Origin: Acidimicrobiia bacterium
Lineage (GTDB): Bacteria; Actinomycetota; Acidimicrobiia; Spongiisociales; SHLN01
DNA length: 17,037 bases
Assembly (NCBI GenBank): GCA_030623545.1
Contig: JAUXLW010000007.1
Span: 1-17,037 of the forward strand
Reading direction: 5' to 3'
Made by a program: the position numbers and the translations under genes. The notes below the pieces were generated by a model. It was not told the DNA's origin. It searched no databases and was given only the letters and a program-made list of their open reading frames with translations. The number at the start of each line of letters is the position of its first letter. Within the stretch, counting starts at the first letter, position 1. Below are positions 1 to 5,730 of this stretch, in pieces.

Positions 1-1058
1 GCACGTGACAGGCCAACAGTCAGGGGAGCGTAGGAGGGGGAGGGGCCTTCCTCGACCGACTCGCCCCAGACGACACCGAGCCCGCGCCAGCTAGCGTCCT
101 CGGCGATGGCTTCCAGGAGCCGGGTCTTGCCGACACCGGCTTCACCTTCGACGAGGACGATGCCACCACGCCCGCCCAGTGCCCCCTCCACCATGGCGAC
201 GGCGCCGGCGCGCGGTTCTTCCCTGCCGACAAGGGGGATCGGTGTTGAAACATCGAGCAATGGTGAGCGGGCGGCGGGAAGGAACGGGGCCCGGCCGGCG
301 TCGCGCTGGGCGGCTATCGACTCGAAGAGCTCGGTGGTGGCGGCTTCCGGTTCCCTTCCTAGCTCGTCCTGCAGTGTCGACCAGCAGACCTCGTACTGCA
401 GTAGGGCGTCGTTGGCCCGCCCGGCCAGGAAAGAAAGTCGCATGACCTCCCGGTGGGCGTCCTCCCGCAGTGGGTCGGTCAGGGCCAGGCGACGGGCGTA
501 AGTGAGGGCCGGTTCGAACTCGCCCCGGCTCTTGTAGAGAACGGCCAGGTGGCCTAGCGCCTCCAGGTAGCTCTGGCGCAGGCGTTGCTGTTCCACCAGG
601 ATCCAATCGTCGTAGAAGCCCGAGAGCAGGTCGCCGCGGTAGAGCTCCACCTTGGCTGCCAGTTGCTGGAGCTCGCTTGCCGTCAGGGCGGCACCCTCGG
701 GGAGGCTCTTGAAGCCGGCGAGGGCATCCTCGAACGCTTCAACATCGAGCCAATAGGGAGCGGTGGCATTGAACCGGACGGCATGGGGCTCGGTAAGCAG
801 GTATTCGGAGCCGACTCCACAGTCGGCCAGGTGAGTCTGGACTTGCCAGAGTGCCTGGCTGAGTCGGCGTCGGGCCCGGGGATCTGGCATATCAGGCCAG
901 AAGACACCTGCCAGCAGGTCGCGGGTGATTTCCTGATCGCGGTGCAAGACGAGGTAGGCGAACAGAGATCGCCCAACCCGCGACGGAATGCGGGGGAGGT
1001 CGCGCCCGCTGCTCTCCAGGAGCAGGCCCCCAAACAGACGAATCTGGAGGCCACTCAC
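1..1058 (-). CDS. SARP/BTAD-family transcriptional regulator with AAA ATPase domain (3' end outside window)
   Basis: The minus-strand frame stays open from about 1109 to the left edge, so only the first ~352 residues are present. Residues ~4-90 fit an OmpR/SARP winged helix-turn-helix (start SGLQIRLFGG, then RVGRSLFAYLVLHRDQEITR and FWPD). Residues ~100-245 fit the bacterial transcriptional activation domain (YRGDLLSGFYDDW, EQQRLRQSYLEAL, then TPR-like helices). An AAA ATPase begins near residue 280 with the Walker A motif GEAGVGKT at 305-312. Proteins of this layout are cytoplasmic transcription activators, often of secondary metabolism or stress genes; the target here is unknown. The start is uncertain: GTG at 1058 is chosen because the HTH begins there, GTG at 1067 is possible, and neither has a good Shine-Dalgarno (SD) sequence. 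An in-frame TAG at 1110-1112 bounds the frame. Confidence 0.85.
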   Translation of the reverse strand, partial: MSGLQIRLFGGLLLESSGRDLPRIPSRVGRSLFAYLVLHRDQEITRDLLAGVFWPDMPDPRARRRLSQALWQVQTHLADCGVGSEYLLTEPHAVRFNATAPYWLDVEAFEDALAGFKSLPEGAALTASELQQLAAKVELYRGDLLSGFYDDWILVEQQRLRQSYLEALGHLAVLYKSRGEFEPALTYARRLALTDPLREDAHREVMRLSFLAGRANDALLQYEVCWSTLQDELGREPEAATTELFESIAAQRDAGRAPFLPAARSPLLDVSTPIPLVGREEPRAGAVAMVEGALGGRGGIVLVEGEAGVGKTRLLEAIAEDASWRGLGVVWGESVEEGPSPSYAPLTVGLSR

Positions 1059-1091
1059 CTGCTGCACGGTAGTGGTGTTGATACCAAGAAT

Positions 1092-1142
1092 GCGAAAGTT
1101 TTTCGCGCTCTAAGAGGTGGAGGGCGCCACATGTCGTGTGGC
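1092..1142. promoter_or_regulatory. Two short palindromes upstream of the SARP-like regulator
   Basis: GCGAAA (1092-1097) pairs with TTTCGC (1101-1106) across 3 nt, and GCCACA (1126-1131) pairs with TGTGGC (1137-1142) across 5 nt. They lie 34-84 bp upstream of the proposed start of the minus-strand regulator, where an operator or 5' leader structure would be expected. Each arm is only 6 bp, so chance is a real alternative. No convincing -10/-35 pair was seen. Confidence 0.25.
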
Positions 1143-1542
1143 CGCAAGGTTGGTGGGGACCCTTCAGGCCACGCCAGACGATCGCGACACAGGCGTGACA
1201 TAGCTTGGGCTCGGCAAACACGGGAGGCTGCAAATGGTGACCCCAGCACACAGTTTGGAAATTTGGCCCCAAATAGTTGCCGGCGCGGTAGCGCAGGTGA
1301 CATCCCCCAACGTGCCCTCACTGGCTGCAATGCGCGGAGTTTCTCCGGGCGAGCCATGGCCGTTAGGGCTCGACAAGGCCTGTGGCGCCCGGTTCGGGAA
1401 TAGCCGCGGCTCCGAGACAAATCGCAGTGCGTTCCGGGGCCGCATGCAAGGCAAACGGCGGGGCGAGCAGCCGGCTGCCTCCCGTTCCGGGCGTCGCACC
1501 TCAATCGGATCCTGGAGGGAGCGCCGACGGCGGAAAGACACC
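1143..1542. other. Divergent region with no convincing gene
   Basis: This is the gap between the minus-strand regulator and the plus-strand ATP-grasp-like gene. The plus frame of the latter is open back to 1234, but the translated stretch 1234-1542 is rich in Arg, Ser, Gly and Pro with no recognisable domain and reads like non-coding GC-rich sequence. A short palindrome, ATTTGG-CC-CCAAAT, lies at 1261-1274. Nothing else was recognised. Confidence 0.4.
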
Positions 1543-2214
1543 TTGCAACTGACCCCCACCTGCGCCGGCGATGACCCGGGCATCATCATCGTTGCCCACG
1601 CCGGCGACCTCGTGGCCCACATGGTCTCGACCATGCTGCGCTACGACCAGATTCCGGTCTGGGAGATCGATCCTCACCAGATAGGGTCCGTGGAGTTCGA
1701 CCTGCGCAGCAATGTCGTCCACATCCAGGATTGTCCGGTACGGGGGTTGCTGCTGCGATGGTCTCGTTGCCCGCAGACCAACCTCGAGCAACCGATCACC
1801 GGCCGACTGTGTGGCGACCCCGCTGTCACCGCCAGTTGGTTGGCTGCGGCCAGCCTTGGCCCGATGCGGGTCATCAATAGCTATGACTCCGAATCGTGGC
1901 GAAATGGGGCAGGCTGGCCGGTATGGGAACGCCGGCTGTCCAGTTCCGGCGTTCCCATACCACTGAACTCCGATGATCCTGATCCGGGAGATGTACAAAT
2001 GAGCCTCCTGGTCTGCGGGGAAGTGGTCACCGGCAAGGATTCGGAAACGGTGCGTGCAGCCGGCGAAGTCCTCGAGGCGGCCGGCGTCCGCCTGGCCGAG
2101 GTAGCCAGTCTCGACGACGGGACGGTCGCCGGGATCAATACTCAACCGGATATCACGGACGCTGCCAGTGCCCGGCGGGCGGCCGTGCGCGTGATTGATT
2201 ACGTGGCAGCATGA
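1543..2214 (+). CDS. Reduced ATP-grasp-like (RimK-related) protein, hypothetical
   Basis: The protein is ~223 aa and its function is unknown. Its parts read like the outer parts of a RimK-type ATP-grasp ligase. It has a pre-ATP-grasp beta-alpha start (IIIVAHAGDLVAHM, residues ~13-26), a 'VxxRGLLLRW' segment near 75, and a 'vINS...W...L...GVPIP' stretch near 110-140 that resembles the usual linker before the ATP-binding domain. The C-terminus (VRAAGEVLEAAGVRLAEV, then DDGTVAGINTQPD, then a final helix) resembles the end of ATP-grasp domains. The ~80-100 residues that normally carry the ATP-binding lysines are missing, and the usual Glu of 'lEvN' is Ile. It therefore probably does not bind ATP; this is inference. 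TTG at 1543 is chosen because a GGAAAG SD-like sequence precedes it and the fold begins directly after. Upstream ATGs at 1234 and 1444 are in frame but add domain-free sequence. Confidence 0.55.
   Translation: MQLTPTCAGDDPGIIIVAHAGDLVAHMVSTMLRYDQIPVWEIDPHQIGSVEFDLRSNVVHIQDCPVRGLLLRWSRCPQTNLEQPITGRLCGDPAVTASWLAAASLGPMRVINSYDSESWRNGAGWPVWERRLSSSGVPIPLNSDDPDPGDVQMSLLVCGEVVTGKDSETVRAAGEVLEAAGVRLAEVASLDDGTVAGINTQPDITDAASARRAAVRVIDYVAA
1920..1961. repeat. Perfect 16-bp inverted repeat inside a coding region
   Basis: GGTATGGGAACGCCGG (1920-1935) is exactly complementary to CCGGCGTTCCCATACC (1946-1961), with a 10-nt spacer. It lies inside the reduced ATP-grasp-like gene, in codons for a stretch (PVWERRLSSSGVPIP) that resembles a conserved family segment, so it does not simply interrupt the frame. 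As RNA it would form a very stable hairpin. No run of T follows on either strand, so it is not a standard intrinsic terminator. Confidence 0.85.
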
Positions 2215-2312
2215 AGGCGCTTCCCGGCCGCAGTGTCCATTACATCAACTGTGGGCAGCTCCTGAGCCCGAGGGGCACCGCCAGTCCACGGCACCGGCCG
2301 CCGCCTCATCCC

Positions 2313-2338
2313 GGGCGTCGCATTCCTTCCCGACGCCC
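2313..2338. terminator. Candidate hairpin between convergent genes
   Basis: GGGCGTCG (2313-2320) pairs perfectly with CGACGCCC (2331-2338) across a 10-nt loop. It sits in the ~200-bp gap between two genes that point at each other, a natural place for termination from either side. There is no U-tract on either strand, so the call rests on position and stem only. Nothing else was recognised in 2215-2416. Confidence 0.35.
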
Positions 2339-2416
2339 ATACGGTTCGATAATCGTTTGAGCTCAATGCTCGGGGCGTTGTCCAGATGACGCCGGGGTGA
2401 GGTGGCTGTCGCGGTG

Positions 2417-4438
2417 TCAACTGGCCAGTCGGCCTTGTAAGCCGGCCAGCCATCCTTCGAACTCACCCACGGGCAGGGGAGGCGAGATGTAATAGCCCTG
2501 CAGCGAGTTGCAGCCCATGGCGGTGAGCATCTCCTGCTGAGCACTGGTCTCGACTCCTTCGGCGATGACATGCAAATTGAGGGTTTGTCCCAGACTGATG
2601 ATCGCCTCGGAGATGGCGGCGTCGTCACTGTTGGAGGTGATGTCGTCAACAAATGACCGGTCGATCTTGAGAATGTCGATGGGGAGCCGCTTGAGGTAGC
2701 TCAGCGAGGAATACCCGGTTCCGAAGTCGTCGATGGAAATCCTCACTCCAATTTCTCGCAGTCGGTTGAGGGTGTCGAACGCCTGGTCGAGATCGCGGAT
2801 CAGGGTGCCTTCGGTCAACTCCAGCTCCAGGTTGGTGGGATCCATCCGGGTTCTTTCCAGCACTGCGGATATCGACTCAACGAACCCGTCGTGGTGAAAC
2901 TGCCTTGGGGATACATTCACCGACAGGACCAGGTCCTTGTCGTTATCCCCCGACCACCGTTGGGACTGGCGGCAGGCTTCCTCGATTACCCACTGCCCCA
3001 GGGGAATAATTAGATCGGTTTCCTCGGCCAGGGGGATGAAATCGCCCGGCATCACCATGCCCCGCTCGGGGTGTTGCCAGCGCAGCAGAGCCTCTGCTCC
3101 GAAAATGGCACCCGTCGCCAGATCGAGCTTGGGCTGATACCAAAGGCTCAAGCCCTCATTGTCTTCAATTGCCTGCCGCAGGCTGGTCACCAGCGCCAGT
3201 CGCTCGGAGCTGTTTTGGCGAAGATCGGAGGTGAAGAGTCGGTAGGAGTTGCGCCCCGCCCGCTTGGCGGCAGTCATTGCCAGATCGGCCCCTCGCAGCA
3301 GCTCGTCCGCTCCCTGGCCGTCGATCGGGTAGATGGCGACGCCCAGGCTGGCCGTGACATACAGCTTGAGGTCTCCAGCCTGGTGGGGCGTGGCGAGCTC
3401 GGTGATGATCTTCTGCGCCACGCGCTCGGCACCGTCGACCTCACGGTCTCCTTCCAGGATGACGGTGAACTCGTCGCCCCCTAGATGGGCGACAGTGTCC
3501 GATTCCCTTACGGCTCCGGTGAGGCGTTTGCCAACCTCGACTAGCACTGCGTCACCCACCTCATGGCTGATCTCGTCGTTGACGACGTTGAAGTTGTCGA
3601 GGTCCACGTGGAGAAGTGTCACCCAGCGCTCCTCTCTGGCTGCCCTGGCCAGCGCCTGGTCGAGGCGATCACGAAACAAGATTCGATTGGGGAGCCCGGT
3701 CAACGCGTCGAATTGGGCCAGGTACTCGAGACGGGCCCTGTCCCGCTCGCGTTCTGCGGCGTGCCGATTGCGGGCTTCCTGCCACTTGCGAGTGTTGCGC
3801 CGGACAGCCGGCCGGAAAAGGAACAGTCCCTCGAACATGAGCAACAGCAGGCTGGCGCTGAGTAAGCCAAACTCGAGGCGTTGAAGGTTGGTCGCTCTCT
3901 GCTCGGCCTCCAGCTGATACTGAAAGACGATGGCGTCCATTCGGGCCCGGAAGGCATCACCGCTGGTCGCGACTGCCTGCACACCCTGGTTTGAGGTGGA
4001 TCCCTCGAGGGCTTCCCGCGAGAGTGCCACTATCGACTTGAACGGAGCGTCGGCCAGGCCGAAGAGACGTTCGTTCTCGCTGCTGGGTTGGCCGGGTAGC
4101 CCGAGCTCGGAGTCCCCAAAGCGCAGGCCGAGGTGAACGGCGACGAACCGATCGAGGACCGACTCGAGGGCTGCCAGGTCCTCTGTTGTTGGTGTCTCGG
4201 CTCGATGAATCGTGTCGACTGCTTGAGTGATTTCGTATGTGAGCCCGGGCTGATCGGACGCCGAGTTCACTATCCGGACATCCCGGGTCTGCACCGCCAG
4301 CTCGCGAGACACGATGATGCTGGAGACGATGGCCAGAAGGCCGATTAGCCCGAGGCCGAGGATGTATGAGCCCGCCGGCTTATTCGGCGGGCTATTGGCC
4401 GACCACTCGCGTTCGACGGTCTTATTGCCGGCACGCAT
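2417..4438 (-). CDS. Membrane-bound GGDEF-EAL cyclic-di-GMP signalling protein
   Basis: The protein has 673 aa from ATG 4438, which has the SD sequence AGGA 6 nt upstream. A TTG at 4468 would add 10 residues and lacks a comparable SD. One transmembrane helix near residues 23-44 and a second near 190-208 enclose an ~145-residue extracytoplasmic sensor region with no recognised domain. A short charged, possibly coiled-coil linker leads to the GGDEF domain (LTGLPNR, then GGDEF at ~320). An intact RxxD inhibitory site (RESD) lies exactly five residues before GGDEF. The EAL domain follows (EALLRW, NVSPRQF, ELTE, DDFGTGYSSL, KIDRSF, AEGVE), with the metal and catalytic residues visible. GGDEF domains make c-di-GMP and EAL domains degrade it; both look competent here, so the net activity is presumably set by the sensor. 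It stands alone with no obvious operon partner. Confidence 0.95.
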   Translation of the reverse strand: MRAGNKTVEREWSANSPPNKPAGSYILGLGLIGLLAIVSSIIVSRELAVQTRDVRIVNSASDQPGLTYEITQAVDTIHRAETPTTEDLAALESVLDRFVAVHLGLRFGDSELGLPGQPSSENERLFGLADAPFKSIVALSREALEGSTSNQGVQAVATSGDAFRARMDAIVFQYQLEAEQRATNLQRLEFGLLSASLLLLMFEGLFLFRPAVRRNTRKWQEARNRHAAERERDRARLEYLAQFDALTGLPNRILFRDRLDQALARAAREERWVTLLHVDLDNFNVVNDEISHEVGDAVLVEVGKRLTGAVRESDTVAHLGGDEFTVILEGDREVDGAERVAQKIITELATPHQAGDLKLYVTASLGVAIYPIDGQGADELLRGADLAMTAAKRAGRNSYRLFTSDLRQNSSERLALVTSLRQAIEDNEGLSLWYQPKLDLATGAIFGAEALLRWQHPERGMVMPGDFIPLAEETDLIIPLGQWVIEEACRQSQRWSGDNDKDLVLSVNVSPRQFHHDGFVESISAVLERTRMDPTNLELELTEGTLIRDLDQAFDTLNRLREIGVRISIDDFGTGYSSLSYLKRLPIDILKIDRSFVDDITSNSDDAAISEAIISLGQTLNLHVIAEGVETSAQQEMLTAMGCNSLQGYYISPPLPVGEFEGWLAGLQGRLAS

Positions 4439-4529
4439 CCGCCGTCCTCTTTCCCCAGTTTTCACCAACCACTGTTATCGGACCACGACGGGCTATTCCT
4501 GAGTTATCGATCAGGGAGATTGCCAATAG

Positions 4530-4557
4530 CCAGTGGCCGCCTGGAGGCGGCCACTGG
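4530..4557 (-). terminator. Strong hairpin downstream of the small secreted-protein gene
   Basis: CCAGTGGCCGCC (4530-4541) and GGCGGCCACTGG (4546-4557) form a perfect 12-bp GC-rich stem with a 4-nt loop (TGGA on the plus strand). It begins 22 bp past the stop codon of the minus-strand gene at 4580-4972 and ends upstream of the next minus-strand gene. That position fits a terminator separating the two. The following bases (CTATTGGC on the minus strand) are not T-rich, as is often seen in high-GC actinobacteria. Confidence 0.6.
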
Positions 4558-4579
4558 AACAGTTGTTGGCTGAGGCTGG

Positions 4580-4972
4580 TTAGCTGATCGAGGGCGCGAG
4601 TGTGGTGAGGTACGGCTCCCCACAGGTCCTGGTGTCTCCGTTGTGCTTCTCGTGGAGGATGAAGAAGGCCGTCAGCCCTGGGCCGGGCGGGATCTCGCTG
4701 CATGAGATGTGGTAGTCCATACCACGCACCTCGATGTCGTTCTTGGAAGACGTACCCGTCAAGGTCATGCCGTCCGACAGGAACGTCAATGACCAATTGA
4801 TCACCTTGTCACCGTCATGCCCCCCAGTGTCGAACACTGGAGCGAACGGCACCGGTCCGGTGTTCGAGTCGGTGCCAGCGCCAGCCCAGCTGGCGATTGC
4901 CATCGAAGCCGCTATCAGTGCGAAGGCGATCGCAGCGATCAAAAATTTCTTAGCGTTTACAGCCCATGACAT
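4580..4972 (-). CDS. Small secreted protein of unknown function
   Basis: The protein has 130 aa. It starts with a typical Sec signal peptide: a positive n-region (NAKK), a hydrophobic core at residues ~10-28, and a likely cleavage after SWAGA near 30-32. The mature part is ~100 aa, probably beta-rich, with only two cysteines (C91, C117), which could form an extracytoplasmic disulfide. The ATG start is supported by the SD-like sequence GGGGAGGG a few bases upstream. I do not recognise the family. It lies 73 bp downstream of the selenoprotein gene on the same strand, and a strong hairpin follows its stop codon. Confidence 0.7.
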   Translation of the reverse strand: MSWAVNAKKFLIAAIAFALIAASMAIASWAGAGTDSNTGPVPFAPVFDTGGHDGDKVINWSLTFLSDGMTLTGTSSKNDIEVRGMDYHISCSEIPPGPGLTAFFILHEKHNGDTRTCGEPYLTTLAPSIS

Positions 4973-5045
4973 AAGGCCCTCCCCAGTTAGCCAACGCTTA
5001 GAGTGTAGTCACAATTCGTGGTTCTGTCCACCGCTATGCGTGGTG
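4973..5045 (-). promoter_or_regulatory. Possible promoter of the small secreted-protein gene
   Basis: This is the 73-bp gap between the selenoprotein stop and the next minus-strand start. On the minus strand it holds TTGTGA, a 17-bp spacer, then GCTAAC, about 14 bp before the SD sequence. That is a loose -35/-10 match only. A small imperfect hairpin (CCACGC-ATA-GCGGTGG, one bulge) directly follows the selenoprotein stop codon. Confidence 0.25.
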
Positions 5046-5282
5046 TTAGCTGGAGAGGATCTCTCTAATCGGCTGCGCGACTTCCTCGTACTCAGCGTGG
5101 CGCTGCAGGGTGTCCTTGGAGAATATGTCCTGACCATCGAAGTCGACCTCGAACACCCCGCCGCTGGTGGGGATCAGGGTTATCTCGAACTTTTGCCCGA
5201 ACTCTTCAAAAAGCTGTCCAGCCATGCCGACCGCACGGTCTGTGTAGTTTCAAGAACGACAGAACTCGATTGTCAGTTTCAT
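5046..5282 (-). CDS. SelW/Rdx-family selenoprotein with in-frame TGA (selenocysteine) in a CxxU motif
   Basis: Read from ATG 5282 with TGA at 5252-5250 decoded as selenocysteine (U), the frame gives 78 residues ending at TAA 5046. It starts MKLTIEFCRSUNYTDRAV, so C8 and U11 form the redox motif Cys-Arg-Ser-Sec in a beta1-loop-alpha1 position. Residues ~33-56 (FEITLIPTSGGVFEVDFDG, then IFSK) match the Rdx/SelW hallmark 'lxPxxgGxFEVxvdgxxvfSK'. The tail AEYEEVAQPIREIL matches the closing helix. The usual family size is 75-100 aa. These are small thioredoxin-fold proteins proposed to act in thiol redox reactions; no specific substrate is established here. The SD sequence is weak. The gene is divergent from the lipoprotein gene at 5311. 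Conventional ORF calling splits the gene at the TGA. The selenocysteine machinery (selA, selB, selC, selD) is not in this window and must be elsewhere if the reading is right. The alternative is a sequencing error or point mutation of a Cys codon, but the hairpin after the TGA argues against that. Confidence 0.88.
5222..5252 (-). promoter_or_regulatory. Bacterial SECIS-like element within the selenoprotein gene
   Basis: On the minus strand the UGA (5252-5250) is followed by 11 nt and then CCGUGC (5238-5233), a loop GGUCG (5232-5228) and GCAUGG (5227-5222). This gives a 6-bp stem with one G-U pair. The E. coli fdhF SECIS has the same plan: UGA, 11 nt, a short stem, and an apical loop containing GGUC that is bound by SelB. 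The match in spacing and loop is direct; recognition by this organism's SelB is inference. A competing shorter fold, GACC-GUGC-GGUC, overlaps it. Confidence 0.75.
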
Positions 5283-5310
5283 GATCAGCAGCCTAATGGG
5301 GACAAGTGCC

Positions 5311-5730
5311 ATGACAGACTCCCGGCTGCGTAAGGCCGGCCTGATCCTGCTGGCACTTCTCGCAGCAGGTTGCGGTGGCAGAGACGGGGGAAATGAAACG
5401 ACCCGCTTGGAGCCTGCGGACATGTGCGCCGACGTGATAGAGGCGGTGGTGACACCGGACGGTTCCGGGACCTATCGGTTCGACGTCACCGTCAGCTCGC
5501 AAGACACCGGGTGGGACAAATATGCCGACGCCTGGGAGGTGCGTGATTCGTCCGGGAACGTTCTGGGGGTCAGGGTCTTGACGCACCCCCACGTCGACGA
5601 GCAGCCGTTTACCCGCAGCCTCTCTCAGGTGATGATTCCGACAAGAGTTCGAGAGCTCGTCGTTGCCGCCCGCGACTCGGTCGACGGCTTTTGCGGTGAG
5701 GAGCTCACGTTGGCAGTTCCGCTCACTTGA
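5311..5730 (+). CDS. Small lipoprotein of unknown function
   Basis: The protein has 139 aa. The N-terminus MTDSRLRKAGLILLALLAAGC is a classic lipoprotein signal with the lipid-attachment Cys at position 21, so the protein should be membrane-anchored on the outside. The mature part is a single beta-rich domain with the pattern 'FDVTVSSQDTGWDKYADAW', then 'LGVRVLTHPHVDEQPFTRSL', then 'VVAARDSVDGFCGEE'. It has two possible disulfide Cys residues (near 39 and 130). The family is widespread as a hypothetical protein, but I cannot assign a function. Start 5311 is chosen because the signal peptide begins there; in-frame ATGs at 5281 and 5296 would add residues ahead of it. Its 3' end overlaps the convergent patatin gene by 8 bp. 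Confidence 0.8.
   Translation: MTDSRLRKAGLILLALLAAGCGGRDGGNETTRLEPADMCADVIEAVVTPDGSGTYRFDVTVSSQDTGWDKYADAWEVRDSSGNVLGVRVLTHPHVDEQPFTRSLSQVMIPTRVRELVVAARDSVDGFCGEELTLAVPLT

Noticed and set aside
585..1403. 272-aa open frame on the plus strand
   Set aside because: It is antisense to the SARP-like regulator, whose winged helix and BTAD domain are recognisable; the plus frame has no domain.
1234..1542. N-terminal extension of the ATP-grasp-like protein
   Set aside because: Low-complexity Arg/Ser/Gly/Pro sequence with no domain; the fold begins right after the TTG at 1543.
1501..2145. 214-aa open frame on the minus strand opposite the ATP-grasp-like gene
   Set aside because: No recognisable motif and heavily Gly/Arg/Asp-skewed composition; the plus strand holds the ATP-grasp-like pattern. 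It is the most plausible alternative in that stretch if the plus call is wrong.
3333..3884. 183-aa plus-strand frame within the GGDEF-EAL gene
   Set aside because: Ser/Arg-rich antisense frame over a well-identified GGDEF domain.
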